The position numbers and the translations under genes were made by a program. 64,000 bases of DNA from Acanthosepion lycidas (Eukaryota; Mollusca; Cephalopoda; Sepiida; Sepiidae). How positions within the stretch are numbered: the stretch's first letter is position 1; every line of letters starts with the position of its first letter. The notes beneath the pieces were generated by a model. The model ran no database searches. It was given only the letters and a program-made list of their open reading frames with translations, and had not been told where the DNA came from. This document shows, piece by piece, positions 1-11,388 of this stretch. The stretch is taken from assembly GCA_963932145.1 (NCBI GenBank), contig OZ010600.1, positions 47,923,377 through 47,987,376 of the forward strand. The letters are read 5' to 3'.

Positions 1-782
1 TAATGACTGGCTTTTCGTTTCCGAACATACTCGTTATTTGATAATGAGGTTTTAATTTTAATTCAGAAAAATTGAATTATCATCGCTTTCACCAAATTAA
101 AAAATACGGAAATGATGGTTTCGACAATTTACCAAATTTTGTTATTTTTAGTTAATGCGACTTAATTTCCGACTGCTTATAATTATAATAATTTAGAAGA
201 CACTGCCATAGAGCAATGGCTACCGAGCTAATCTCGCAGGTTACCTGTAGCGAATTCTATCCTCATTGGTTACCTAACAGTTGAGGCCTTCCGGCAAACG
301 AAGATGCGTAAGTATCAATAATTAGCTACGCTTAGAAAATAATATTAATATTATTAAGTGAGTTGACTCTAAGTACTTACGATGAATAACTGTTTAGGAA
401 GACCACTGATGTGTGGTCTTGTGCGACACAAAGTAAAACTTGGGAAATAAATTGATATTATTCTGAATTTAAGTATTTTATTATATCGGTCATATAATAT
501 CAATTATTGAAAGTATGTAGCTGGGCAAAAATTTAATACCGTTTTTATTGTTCAATTGTCAAAATTGAACACTTGGAATATTAATTAAAATTAAAAAAAA
601 ATCACTTCTTTATATTCCCACAACTGTCTTTAGTCTGATTAAAAAAAAAAAAAAGTCAAAATTGACTTCTTTTTATTTATTGATTCTTGTATTGAATAAA
701 AAAATTAAGTAAACGAAATTTTCACGTATGCCTTTTTATTTTAAGAAAGATATAATAATGCCATTTCAAGTAAATAAAAAAA

Positions 783-1190
783 GGTTTGTGCAGTTTATGG
801 AAAAGTTATTAGGAATGATCAAAAAGTGGTTTGCAAAGCATTGTGCTGAACAATACTTTATGGTCAGGACAGCTATCAAAAGAGGACATAATTAGAGAAT
901 AAGCAACTTTATATAATGCAGAAGGGAGCCAAAGTGCTCAGATTGTCCAAATTAAGCGTTGGAAATCATTTGCACCGGATTGGTTATGTTAGTCTTTTTA
1001 ATGTGTTGCTTCCTCACCAGTTGATAAAAGAAACATAAACGAATAGATCGAGCAATTTGCTTAAGCGATTTGCCACTTAAACATAACGAAAATTAATATT
1101 CCGTCTCTTTAAGCAAATTTTGGTGGACGATGAAAAGTGAATAGTTTACAAACATCTGAAACACGAGACAGTAAACGAAGCGAAATAACT
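783..1190 (+). pseudogene. Mariner transposase relic, N-terminal and middle part
   Basis: Scattered across frames are pieces of a mariner transposase in the right order: NDQKVVCKALC (helix-turn-helix region), LSVGNHLHRIGYV followed by LLPHQL (the segment before the catalytic domain), and VDDEK then IVYKHLKHE (counterpart of TGDEKWI-Y-N-K). Several stops and frameshifts break it. No terminal repeats are visible nearby. Confidence 0.65.
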
Positions 1191-1199
1191 TACCACTAA

Positions 1200-1629
1200 C
1201 CATATCTAAGACTAATCTTTGTACAAAGAAAGTAATTTTGTATATATGGTAATAACAGAAAAGAATCAAATACTCTGAGCTCCTTACGGAGAAGCAAATG
1301 ATTGATTCGAACATGTACTGCTTCCATTCAGAGTCACTGAAGATAGCAATCGACGAAAAGAATCAGTGATTAAGAGAAAATACCATCAGGAAAACGTGAG
1401 ATGTCTTTTATTTATTCCGGTTTTTATATTTTTTATTTGTGTTATAAAAAAAACAAGACAAAAAAAAAAAATCAAAAAAAAAATCAAATAACTCTTAAAT
1501 ACTACCAAATGAATATAGAGCAATTATTCGTTGAGATAGATTAAACAAGTTTTGAGTGAACGGAATTAGGAAATTGTCTGAAATATTGTATAATTGGGCA
1601 ACATACTAAATATGTTGTTTAATAAAGTT
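1200..1629. other. No recognised feature
   Basis: AT-rich sequence with A-runs near 1447-1487. No coding or repeat family recognised. Confidence 0.4.
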
Positions 1630-1937
1630 TGTTTTTAATCTCGTTCACCCTAAGCAAGGGAGTAAAGCCATCAAGGCGCTAGGGTTTACTGAGTGTAGAA
1701 GAGTTAGAAACATTGCTAAGGATCGAGAACAGAGGAAGAGTAATCAGGAAACAGCAGAAAGCGATTGTCATTGCATTTAAATTTTTGCAAATTAAAGTTG
1801 GCTGGAAAGTATGGATCCGAAAGTGAGTTCCACAAGCGAGAAACTGTTAGCATAGAATTTTTACGGTTACATCTAGCCAGCTCAACTGTAAATTGCTGAG
1901 GCCTACGCTTAAATTTGAGTCTAGGCACATTAATGTC
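1630..1937 (-). pseudogene. LINE-B (CR1/jockey-like) reverse transcriptase C-terminus and 3' tail
   Basis: On the minus strand the frame reads FTVELARCN, SRLWNSL, then FPANFNLQKFKCN, the last part of the LINE-B reverse transcriptase, followed by the tail ending near TTCACCCTAAGCAAG (as plus strand CACCCTAAGCAAGG). The same end recurs at 13.7, 19.7, 31.7, 40.9, 41.9 and 49.4 kb. Confidence 0.7.
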
Positions 1938-2020
1938 GAAAATATTAAAGAATTTGATTTTTAACTTAATAAACCAATCAAAAACCGAATGTGGGAAGAG
2001 ACATTAAAAAAAAAACGTAC

Positions 2021-2226
2021 CTTTGCAGCTACTCCAAGATCTACCATCAGCCATTCTGACGGAGATTTGTACTTGGCACACCAGCCGTATTTATTGGGCA
2101 TGTAAACGCGGCCATATTTTTCGTGGCAGAACTTATCCCATTCTTGGGGATAGCTGTTAGAACTCTTAATCTGAAAATCTTTAATTTCCCCCGTCGTCAT
2201 TCCAAGAGGGCCGTTCACAACACAAA
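2021..2226 (-). CDS. Exon with the N-terminal part of an F5/8 type C (discoidin) domain
   Basis: On the minus strand, acceptor TTTTCAG is followed by 206 coding bases and donor GTACGT. The frame is open throughout. The peptide begins CVVNGPLGMTTGEIKD and ends SEWLMVDLGVAAK. It has the family marks of a discoidin or F5/8C fold: the opening Cys, PLGM, the G-I-D motif before a Ser-rich strand, a central GWC and the WLxVDLG strand. F5/8C domains are extracellular and bind phospholipid, collagen or carbohydrate. The usual length is about 150 residues, so the second half lies in exons beyond the left edge. The acceptor is phase 1 and matches the donor of the signal-peptide exon at 63501. The GWC and the position right after a signal peptide recall discoidin domain receptors, but lactadherin-like or other molluscan F5/8C proteins are equally possible. 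Confidence 0.85.
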
Positions 2227-2227
2227 C

Positions 2228-3480
2228 TGAAAAGAAAATACAACGAAAACATAAGTATTGTCCAGCGAAATAAGAATCAAAATGAGCACAATTTATTAGA
2301 ATTTATTAAGCATAGGTTAGTTTGGCATAAGGCTACAAGTCAGGGGTATTCACTGAGGACAGAACTCATTACAGTAGTAATAATCAACGTTTTCAAATTA
2401 ATGTTCCACGGTGAAACACCCCAAAGTACCTATTTGATGACATAGCAGAACCAACTTCTCCAGAATTCGAACCATGTTCTTAAGTACCCTATTCAGATCT
2501 TTACTGTCACACGAATGTCATGCATTCAATTCGTTCAGAAATGTCTAAACATTTATATACAATCATTTTCTTAGATCAATATTTAAAAATTTCATACCAA
2601 TGAATTTGTTTGGCCTTAAATATAATCCTTCAACAGATTTATAGACTGGCGCTATAGAATCTTAAAGAAATAACAAAAACGCACATCACTTGAAGATTTC
2701 TAACAGCAGCAACAACTAAAATGGATAGCTCATATCGTCGTCGGCTTTATCCCATATCCAAGAATTTAATTTCTTTTTTGTTGATCACTTCCTTTATGAT
2801 GACGGTGTTGATGCTAACGTGTAGGTTCAGAACTAGAAACTTCCTATTTCACTGAATCTTTCTCCAGTCATCCATTCCCTAACGCCGTTTGGTTTTGCGA
2901 GAGTTGGTTGAAAATGAAAGAAAATGAAAGTAGAAGAAAGTGCCGATGGCGTGAATGTTTAAATTGGACCCTCAACTTTCCAGGAAGTGACCCGCATACT
3001 TGATTTCCTGACCTTCCTCATATCGGATGAGACATGCAGAATTCAGTTATGAAATAGCAACGGATTGCTGCTAACTCTGTTATAATTTCGTGATAGCACA
3101 TGTAATTAGATGAGAACGTAATGATATAACCATGATGGTGAATTTCCACACAGCCTTAGACAAGTTATGAAGGAAACTCCCATCAGTACGAGAAAGAACG
3201 AAAACAGTAGTCTTGAGAAGCTTTTTTTTCTTTTTTTTCTGGAAAACCCTTTTTAGAGAAAGATAGTAACGCTATCTATTCGGTGAATGAATGCCGAATG
3301 TTTTCTGTAAGGAAGCGTATGATTACGCTATTATCATTTTCCCCCAATCACAAATAGTATAAAAGGAAATGCCCTTGATCTGATATGCAAAATTGAGATA
3401 TCCAGTAGCCTAATGACTGCGTGGACTGTCAGCATTTGTCCCCAGCATTTGTAACTCCATAATCGTCTCTTGAGTCTCAA
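2228..3480. other. No recognised gene; low-copy AT-rich intron
   Basis: No open frame of interest. Contains a T-run at 3222-3238 and a short phrase at 2643-2665 resembling the 3' tail of the SINE-2 family. Confidence 0.4.
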
Positions 3481-3482
3481 GA

Positions 3483-3858
3483 GTACCGAGCTAATCCCTG
3501 TTGTAGATGCTCAGGCACATTTGTTTCTTCAACACACGTAGAGCGAAACCGATTTAAACTACAACTGTGCTGAGTAGACCCAGGCTCTGGGAGAGTGCGC
3601 ATGATTTGGCGTGATCATTAGTTGAACAAGGTCAGTTCGCTCAAACACTCGGTCACAATGATTTGTGACTTTGTCCTAGCGCAATTATCGCTTATATTCA
3701 CAAGGGTTGGTCCGTCTTCAAGTAATCCCAAACGGTGCCGCACACTGAGATCCTTTCCCCAGGCTGATATTATCAAGTTACCTCCTTGACAAATCGACCG
3801 TGGTGCGATTCGAACTCGAGTTTATGGTCGAAATACTAACTACTCAGCTACGCACACA
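3483..3858 (-). mobile_element. tRNA-derived SINE, family 4
   Basis: Minus strand begins GTGCGTAGCTGAGTAGTTAG (A-box-like) and has a B box GAGTTCGAATC about 35 bases later. The body (TGATAATATCAGCCTGG, GACCGAGTGTTTGAGCG) and the end (GGGATTAGC) match the copy at 27955-28262 block by block. Confidence 0.65.
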
Positions 3859-4024
3859 CTTAACTCTGTAATACACAAATATGAACCAATTTGTTTTTTA
3901 CGGTTTATCAACCTTTTGCAGGTTATTTAAAGCCAAAATATATTTTAGATATCTTTTGGATATAATGAATGTTTTGGATATAATGATTTCCTGATATAAG
4001 TCCTACAAATTAACTCATATCTGT

Positions 4025-4245
4025 AGGGGAAAAAGATGGATTCATGCCTTTCCTAAGGGTAAGTGATATAGCGGACCCGATTGGAATTGCGACTTTCCGG
4101 ACTTCAATTCTGAGCAGTTACCCATTACACCATCCGTACATCCAAGCTTACAGCATCTGGTATTACCACGTAGTCACCCATCTAGGTACTGACCAGGTTT
4201 GACGTTGCTTAACTTCGGTGATAGTTGATATGGCCATAAGCCAAT
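4025..4245 (-). mobile_element. 5S-tRNA chimeric SINE, family 2
   Basis: Reverse complement shows a 5S rRNA-like head (TACCTAGATGGGTGAC-type segment, CTGGTCAGTACC, GCTTAA complement of TTAAGC) at about 4141-4240, followed by a tRNA-like segment and the family tail 'AAAGGCATGAATCCATC' at 4025-4050. Confidence 0.7.
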
Positions 4246-4440
4246 ATTAACTATAAATATTGGTGGATCTTATATACCATCAAATAAAGTGTTTAATAAG
4301 TTGGGGCTTGTTAGATTACTCTAGGCTAATTTTGTTGAATTCATAACTACTAGGGAATCACTTGTGTATTAGCCAAAGCTTTAAGCCACTAGGCCATGGA
4401 TCACTTGTTTAATCCCTGTGTCTTGCCGTGATAAAAAAGA

Positions 4441-4862
4441 AGTCACATTCTCTGGTTTAGTCGAAGAAATGAACAAGCGACACTCGAGGCAACAAAAATG
4501 TGGATCTACAGAAGGATACTGAGAATACCATTGACCGGACACGTGAGCAACGACGACGTTTTAGAGAAAATGGAAACAAAAAGGACACATACATAGCACC
4601 AGAAAGACGCTGTTGACGTTTCTAGGGCACGTAATGAGGAAAGAGGACTTGGAAATTTTGACACTCATAGGGTATATTGAAGGCAAGAGAGACGGAGGGA
4701 AACTGTGTACAACGTACCTAACCAGGTTGTGTAAGTGTATGGTAGAACAGGGATTAGGCGAGATAACATAAAGACAAAATTTACTAAGAGCTACAAAGAA
4801 CGAGAAATTGTGGAGAGCCATGGTCGTCAACGTCCTGAGGGGACAAAGCACACAGTATGTTA
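4441..4862 (+). pseudogene. LINE-A reverse transcriptase C-terminus
   Basis: Plus-strand frames give MWIYRRILRIPLTGHVSND, VLEKMETKRTHT, then after frameshifts LWRAMVVNVLRGQST, the end of a non-LTR reverse transcriptase seen about ten times in this window. Broken by stops; inactive. Confidence 0.75.
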
Positions 4863-5264
4863 CTTCTCTAAACTGAGCAATTATTTCGTCTGAATATCAC
4901 GTTTAAAGCGGGATCTGCTTCTTTTTTTTTTTTATTAAGGTAAGAAAATGAGCTAGTGGTTTTGTACCAGCGAAGGAAACTGATACAAAAAGAGAGGTTA
5001 GCGAAGTAGTTCCGCGCTACGTGCTGGATGAATCTATTCATATATCACAGTCTCTCATGTTTTTCTCGTTACGAGCGATAATTTACAAAATACTCCTTTC
5101 CTTTCGCAAAAGCCGTGAACTGACAAGAGAGAAAATGAGAACAGCACAATCTTGATATCTAATTATTAAAAGAAAGTAATTAAATAAATGCAATTAACTC
5201 CTCGTTTCATTAAGCGTAAATAGGAACATTACGTGTTTGTAAGCAATAACAATGTACTCCAAAT

Positions 5265-5395
5265 TCCGACTTGATGAGCATTTTATTACAATATATATAG
5301 GTCGAGATCTTTTGACGGTGAGATCATTTAATAAATGATGTCATCATCAAGAGATCTCGACCTGTATATGTCGTAATCAAAAACTCATCAATCAT
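5265..5395. repeat. Foldback (MITE-like) element
   Basis: TGATGAG...TTACAATATATATAGGTCGAGATCT on the left is mirrored by AGATCTCGACCTGTATATGTCGTAA...CTCATCA on the right, arms of about 45 bases around a loop of about 40. No coding capacity; superfamily not recognised. Confidence 0.6.
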
Positions 5396-5509
5396 AATCA
5401 AAGATACGGACTGCTTTGGAAAGATCTGGTTGTGGAATGTCAAAGAAATTTCCCTGAAAGTTAAAATTAATGTATCACCGAACTGTATTGATTCCAATTT
5501 CTTTATGGT

Positions 5510-6050
5510 TCCTAACCAGAACCGTCTTCACTCGCTTGATGTCTTCCAGCGATCACTTCGTACAATATGTGGCAATACGATGAATGGCCAACTATCTAAT
5601 GTTGATCCGTTTAAAAGTGCGAATTAGGCGGCAGAGAGACATTTCTAACGCAATCGCTGATCATGTTCGCATGAGTGATGAAAGCGTACCGAAATTATTT
5701 GTGTACAGCAAATTGCATGTCGGTTCGCAGAAGGTGGGAAGACCCCTGTTGAGGTATAAGGATAAACTTGAAACAAGATTTTAATTTTATCGGCGTCCCT
5801 CTGTCGTCTTTTGAGGAAGTGGCATCCGATCGTGCTGAGTTTATTTATAAAAGGTATAACAACATTTGAGAGGTCACGCAATGATCATCTCCGTATTAAA
5901 ATAAAAGCCGAATCCCTCCCCACCCACGAAAAAACGCTCTATCATTCCTGCAACATTCACGGGGGTACTGTTCTTTGTCCGGCATATGGAATACTGTGTG
6001 AACCTTAAAAGTCATCGAAGGCAAAAATCACAAATACTACATCAAAGAAT
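5510..6050 (+). pseudogene. LINE-E reverse transcriptase C-terminus relic
   Basis: Frames in order give FQRSLRTICGN, VRIRRQRDISNAIADHVRMS, DESVPKLFVYSKLHVGSQ then GRPLLRYKDKL. This is the typical post-polymerase tail of a molluscan LINE (L-R-I-G, HV-RM-D--PK, G-R--G-P--RYKD). Shifted several times, and different in sequence from LINE-A, B, C and D here. Confidence 0.7.
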
Positions 6051-6282
6051 GAACATTGCTATTGGGTCTCATACGTCTAAAACGATCGGAGAATCTATCA
6101 TGTAAGTCGGGAATTACGAACAAATGTTTACAGAAAACAAATATATATATCACAGAAAACATTTAAAAGATTCCTTACTGAAATCACTTTTTCTGCTTAG
6201 TCGACGTAGGGAATGATTTTCACAATAAAATTGGTATTAATTAATCGATGTTGGTAAAGTTTTCAGAATATCAGTCAATTAA

Positions 6283-6545
6283 GTGCCATACATGATACTA
6301 GCTTGGGCGATGATGCCGCTTTCGATACATGACTGACTAGGTAGAAGATTTTCCGGCAATAATGTCGCTTCTTTCCGCGTTAGACTGGTTGCAGACCAAG
6401 GCTATAGAATCCAGTCTTCTTTTCTGGGTGGAGAAGAGATGGATTCATACTTTACGTATCTGCGTGTAAGTAAACGTAACGACCCCAACTGGAATTCGAA
6501 CTCGGCTCTACGAGTTCTCATTCCGAGCCGATATCTATTACATTA
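6283..6545 (-). mobile_element. tRNA-like SINE, family 2 with long tail variant
   Basis: Minus strand: B-box-like GAGTTCGAATTCCAG near 6490-6510, the GATGGATTCATAC complement at 6438-6450, and a tail containing the phrase CGATACATGACTGAC at about 6326-6340. The same layout recurs at 39425-39712 (minus) and 46315-46590 (plus). No 5S head. Confidence 0.6.
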
Positions 6546-7072
6546 CAGGGATATATTATGCGAGTTTCAGCTTCTATTATCGATCCTTATTAAAGGAATT
6601 TCTTCAGAAGTATCAAGTTTTATGATGCAAATGCAATATATATTTTTATTTTTAAATAAACTCAAAGTTTATAGACTATGGAAACACTTGATTGACAATA
6701 ATTCATATCCATTAATTATTTATTTTACATGACTTCCTTGATATTCTATAACCATCAGGATTTTATCAGTTGATTTTGCTAATTTTTGTATAGTTTTGAC
6801 CTTTAACATTCTTCTTCTATGTGCTGTGCCCCTTCAGGACATTGGTGATCATGGCTCTCTAGTCGCCTAGGCTTTGTAGCTCTTGTTGTCTTTTTGCCAT
6901 CTCTCCCATACCTTGCTCCGCCATCTATTCGTTCAAGCCTGCAAGGTAGGTAATGCATTGTTTTCTGTCCCTCATGCCTTCAATCTGCCCTGTGAGTATC
7001 AAATTTTCCAAGCCGACTGTCCTCGTGTACAACAAAAATTTCAACTGTCTCTTCCTGATCTTCTGTCTATAT

Positions 7073-7402
7073 TTCTGAGACGAGGTATTTATATTATTTA
7101 CATTGTTCAGACTGTTGCCCTCATCTTTGTCATATTCACAACGTTTCTGCCGTTGTACGCCCCGGATTTCTTCAGATGATACACGTTTAAATTTCGAACC
7201 GAACCCTTTATTTCGTCCACTGGGGTAGATTGTTCTAGTTCCACGTGCCATGCCTTTTATGGATATCTCAGTTTCAGTTATTTCCCTTTATTAACTCGAC
7301 TCTCCAAGTTTTTGTTCAACTCTGCTGTAGCCAGGTATTGAACTGGATTACTTTAAACGACGCTTTTTATGCACTGAGAACAACCGTCCGAACAAATGTA
7401 AA
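7073..7402 (-). mobile_element. tRNA-derived SINE, family 1, inserted in LINE-A
   Basis: Minus strand carries the family-1 body: GTTCAATACCTGG B box at about 7335, ACATGGCACGTGGAACTAG-like phrase at about 7240, CTGAAGAA...GGGGCGTACAACGG hammerhead-like block, and the tail CAAAGATGAGGGCAACAGT ending at about 7075. Flanked on both sides by one LINE-A relic. Confidence 0.7.
7134..7180 (-). ncRNA. Hammerhead-like motif in SINE-1 (copy S6)
   Basis: Core CTGAAGA (7175-7169), extra A, weak helix II (ATCCG with CGGCA, mismatched), GAAA (7147-7144) and cleavage-type CGTT. Helix I can pair TCAT with GTGA. Decayed helix II makes activity unlikely. Confidence 0.25.
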
Positions 7403-7788
7403 TAGTGTATGTTCTTTATTAAGTATAAGTATCTTTTTTGTTGCCATTGTTTCTAGAACTTCGTTGTTGCTCACATGTTCAGCTCATTGTACTCTCATGT
7501 AGAACCACATTTCTATTGCTTCAAGTAGCTTCTTCATCTTTGAAGAGATTGTCCAGCATTTACTGCCATAAAGGAGGACATATATTACTTAACAGTTCAG
7601 TACTTTTGTCTTTCTCTCTGACGATATTTTTCTTGCAGCACATGAATATTTCTGATTATTTTTTCCATATTTGTATTTATGTAACAATGAAGATCAATTT
7701 TTCTAATAGAGGCTGAAATCTATTCCATTAATTTAGTATCTTTAAATCTTTTTGGTAAGTTGTGCAATAGTAGATTTTGCAAAATGTA

Positions 7789-7939
7789 AACCGGGTATTG
7801 AACTCACACTGTTTGGGTTCTGTCACTAGAGCTAACCAACGCATTTATCCACTGTGTCATGTGTCCTATGGCACAGTAGATAAAGGCGTTGGTTACATCC
7901 AGTGACAGGACCCAAACAGTGTGAGTTCAATACCCGGTT
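7789..7939. repeat. Large inverted repeat made of two opposed SINE-1 heads
   Basis: AACCGGGTATTGAACTCACA at 7789 is mirrored by the complement ending at 7939. Arms of about 70 bases each contain the tRNA-like A and B boxes (GTGAGTTCAATACCCGG), joined head to head near 7860. Confidence 0.75.
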
Positions 7940-8197
7940 AAGGTAGTGGAGAACTTCCAGAGGGAAATTAACAGGAGATAACTGATAACTGACGTCCATT
8001 AAACATGACACGTTGAACTAGAACAGTCTACACCAGAGAGCGAAATAAAGCGTTAAGTTCGACATTGCAACCACCAGAAGAAGGCCGGAGCGTACAACGG
8101 CCGAAACGTTGTAATAAGTATAGCGACAAAGATGAGGGCAATAGTCCGAATAATGTAAATAATGTACATCTCAGAAACATAGACAGATATTAAATTT
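7857..8197 (+). mobile_element. tRNA-derived SINE, family 1
   Basis: A-box region TGGCACAGTAGATAAAGGCG, B box GAGTTCAATACCCGG, body with AACTAGAACAGTCTACACC, the hammerhead-like block at 8070-8116 and the tail GACAAAGATGAGGGCAATAG through ATAGACAGATAT. A second, inverted head is fused to its 5' end. Confidence 0.75.
8070..8116 (+). ncRNA. Hammerhead-like motif in SINE-1 (copy S1)
   Basis: CAGAAGA (T4 mutated to A), extra A, helix II GGCCG with CGGCC (five clean pairs), then GAAACGTT. The core mutation should abolish catalysis, but helix II is perfect. Confidence 0.3.
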
Positions 8198-8811
8198 TCC
8201 TGACTGAATTCTAGAATTCAAAAATATATCTTATCCAAGAACAATAATTATCTTCATTTATCTTGATATCATTATAAATTTTGAAGGGAACTATAATTTG
8301 ACTACCTACAATACTAGTGTAAAATATTAGTCCGCCTCCCTACTGGTGTCTTTTAATTTTTTCCGGTTGACTATTTTTCTGAGGAAACGAACTTCTACTC
8401 TAGTCATCAGGTCTATCCAATGTAGTTCTACATTCATTAGAAATCTCCCTTTGTGAAATTCTTAAAGCCAGTTTTTTTTGTTCTTATTTTACTAATATTT
8501 TGAATTACTTTTGTGATTATTTTGTGATTTTTTTTTGCAATTTCCAAGTAACAAAATAAATACGACTTTGAGCAGCATTAAGCTTAGATTTATATAACAC
8601 AAAGCCCCAAGTGTGAGGCGCCCGGTCAAGATCAAATACATTGCAATAGTAACAGTCTAGGAAACCAGCTTGCTATTTTCTCGCAATGCAGCTTTATTAT
8701 CTACAGCTATTTAAATTTATTTCTAGTAAAAATGTATTAGTAATTAAACTTTGCCTTTAGAGTAGTCGGTTTCATATTAACATATTTCATGTTAAATGAT
8801 TAAAATAGAGG

Positions 8812-8814
<3 letters not shown>
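8198..8814. other. No recognised gene
   Basis: AT-rich sequence with nothing assignable. Confidence 0.35.

Positions 8815-8861
<47 letters not shown>
8815..8861. repeat. (AT)n microsatellite
   Basis: About 23 uninterrupted AT units. Confidence 0.95.
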
Positions 8862-8863
<2 letters not shown>

Positions 8864-8924
8864 AAGAAATAATTTATTCCTGCAGCCTTTCTATAAATCG
8901 GTAGATAAATTCTGTTTATTTCCC

Positions 8925-8960
8925 CAGGCTACAATGTCTTACAAGACGTTGTAGCCTTGA
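8925..8960. repeat. Short hairpin
   Basis: AGGCTACAATGTCTT pairs with the complement AAGACGTTGTAGCCT with one mismatch and almost no loop. Confidence 0.5.
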
Positions 8961-10290
8961 GAAAATCTCTGGAAGTTTATTTCGTTCAAAAACGAAAGAG
9001 AAATCAGAACAGCGGGATTGAGATAAAAAGCTTTAATTGTAATCGTAGCCTGCAATTAGAGTGATTTGTTGATAAGATTGGGTAGGGTAGATAGAGGAGA
9101 AAGCGGCGACTTTGGAAGCCGAAGTAGAAATAAACAATAATTCAACTCGTAAGTCGGTTGGAAAGGAAAGCAGTCCAACAGCAAATAAAGAAAATAAATT
9201 CGGCAAGAAAGAATGCAAAAGAGTGAAACTGTTATTTTTCAATCTAATTACAACGATTTGTCAAAGAAAGCATCATACCTCGAAGCCAAATCGGTGCGTA
9301 AACCTGTATAAACACTGTCTTATTTGAAGTCCTAATGAAATTGTAAATCTAAAAAGAAAAAAAAATAAGTAAAAAAATGAAGAAATATCCATAGTGAGAT
9401 AATCACGGTTCGTCCTCACTTGGACAAGAACTGGGATAAAAATTCAAAAAGCCTTACACCAATGATTTTCAATCGGTATGTCGTGTGAGGATCGTAGGTG
9501 TGTCGCGAAAATTTTTAAATCTCATTAAATTATTTTTGAACGAAGCACAATAAGTGTACATATCAAAATTTAAATCCCTTTAAATTGATTATACGAGTCT
9601 ATCATTGTTGCAATAAATAGACGTATACAAAATATAGAGAGTAATATAAAAAGCAAGCTTTTCTGCAATAAACAATATTGGACAACAAAAATCGATCACG
9701 GCTAGAATCTTTGGAAGAAGATTTAAGAGTCTGCCTGATCAAAATTCGATCTTTCAAAGATGATATTCTAAAAAAATCTCCTTGAAAGTTAAATTACAAT
9801 AAACAGAAAAATAAATAAACATGTTTTTTAAAGAATTTTAATTATTATCTTTTTATTTCAAATTATAATAAAGTGTTGAAAAACATTGCCGTTCACCATA
9901 CAGATGTTGCTGATAAAATGAATGAGAAAAGGAAATAGGGAAAATTTAGTATTGAGGATTGTATTGATGCTGGTCTCAAGAGATTTGGAGATTACAGAAA
10001 GCAGGGCAATGCAATATCGAATACAACAAACAAAAGTTGTAGTAAAACCGATAAAAAAGGCAAATGTGGAATTAGAAAATCTCAAAAATACAAAGATGTA
10101 AAAAATTAATAAAAAATATAAAAAAAGCAGGGGAAGGGTTGGGAAGAGGACATCTGAAGAAAGAAACTGAAACCATTTTAATGGCACCTCTAATAGTTCG
10201 AAAAGAAACTATATTAGGGTCAAAATAGAACACAGCAAGAAAAAATAAACATGAACTAGGCAGTGTTAGAAAGAAACACCTTAACATTTT
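8961..10290. other. No recognised gene
   Basis: AT-rich. The text near 9465-9515 (AATGATTTTCAATCGGTATG, GGTGTGTCGCG) resembles hAT-type ends but a partner was not found. Otherwise empty. Confidence 0.35.
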
Positions 10291-10299
10291 AACTGAATA

Positions 10300-10790
10300 C
10301 TTAACCGGAGTATAAAATAGGCATGACTGAGTAGAAAGGTAATCTGCTGCGAACTATGTAAATCAATGGTATAGACACAAACAAGAATCGTTCCTAGATA
10401 GAGAGAAACAACAGGAACTTTTTGGTGCTTCGAAATTCTAATAGATCACCTAGTTTAAGTCGTAAATAATAAAAAGAACATTTATCAGATTGTTAATAGC
10501 TGCATAGCATGACAAAGTGATAAAGTAGAAAAAATATTTGGACGTAGCGAGAGAAGAAAAATAAAAAGGATGTTGACAGCCATGCTCTTTATTCTTGGCG
10601 CTGTTGGAACAGTTGCGAAGAACATTGCAAAGAGGCAGGAAATCCTATGAAGAGTCGAAACAGTTCAGATGACAGCATTAGTAAAATCAGCCAGAATGGA
10701 GAAAAAAGTACTGGAACATTGAGGAAACTGGTTGTCATTTATTCCAATTCCAGTAAAAGTCACCAGTTATGAATAGTGTTAAAATTCAGT
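10300..10790 (+). pseudogene. LINE-D relic ('GALGTV' C-terminal segment), copy 1
   Basis: Frames give NRHD then WYRHKQESFL, later AMLFILGAVGTVAKNI, RVETVQMTALVKSARM and KVLEH. The order matches a common LINE C-terminus (H-P-SVLEN, V-VIPIVIGALGTV, R-ETIQTTALLRSAR-LR-VLE). Stops and frameshifts throughout. Confidence 0.7.
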
Positions 10791-10879
10791 TAGTACAAAT
10801 AATACTTGAAAAAGAATGAGAAGACAGAAGGAACCGGAAACAAAGGATACACCGCTATACCTGTTCAAAAGACTGGAGT

Positions 10880-11085
10880 GGAGATTGAATTCAGAGTTAT
10901 CTTTCTAGTAGACTGGCTGTAAACCAAAACTAGAGAACACAGTCTATGATATTTAGTTTATAGCTATAGAGAGAAAAGATGGATTCATGCCTTTTTCAAA
11001 TACATTCGTGCGAAAGTGAACGTAACACATGCGTTCAGAATTGGAAATCAGCTGATCGGTTCCACTTTCCGCGCATCCCACAAGT
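10880..11085 (-). mobile_element. SINE-2 tail and partial body (5S head absent)
   Basis: Phrases ATTCAGAGTTATCTTTCTAG, AGAAAAGATGGATTCATGCC and CATTCGTGCGAAAGTGAACG also occur, in the same order, at 27.8-27.96 and 53.2-53.4 kb. Confidence 0.5.
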
Positions 11086-11089
11086 AATT

Positions 11090-11310
11090 AAAGGATTATA
11101 AAAAGATATGACTGGATAGGAAGAGTGGCCCATTGGGAACTGTGCAAATGACTGAGAAGACTAGTGGTATGAACTGAACCTAGAAGTTGGTCTGAAGAAG
11201 AGAATAAGTAAAATGCCTTATCACTTTTGTAATCCATATGAATCCTCAATTTACAAGGAAAGAGTTTTGATTGGATCCACGTGTATAAAGGGAGAGGAAT
11301 GAAAAGAACG

Positions 11311-11388
<78 letters not shown>

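Larger units (their letters stand above)
6815..7660 (-). pseudogene. LINE-A reverse transcriptase relic split by a SINE
   Basis: On the minus strand, codons for LEAIEMWFY and VSNNEVLETMATKK (about 7400-7550) come first; IRKRQLKFL and GLENLILTGQIEG (about 6950-7065) and the RAM-I-NVLKG-ST end (about 6830-6860) come later. The gap between them (about 7075-7400) is filled by a SINE-1 copy in the same orientation. Confidence 0.75.

Noticed and set aside
3790-3858. tRNA gene
   Set aside because: A and B boxes are present but no proper cloverleaf with an anticodon stem can be drawn, and a SINE body follows.
9395-9445. Hammerhead-like GTCC...GGAC-GAA on the minus strand
   Set aside because: The TGATGA half and the GAAAC context are missing; probably a chance hairpin.
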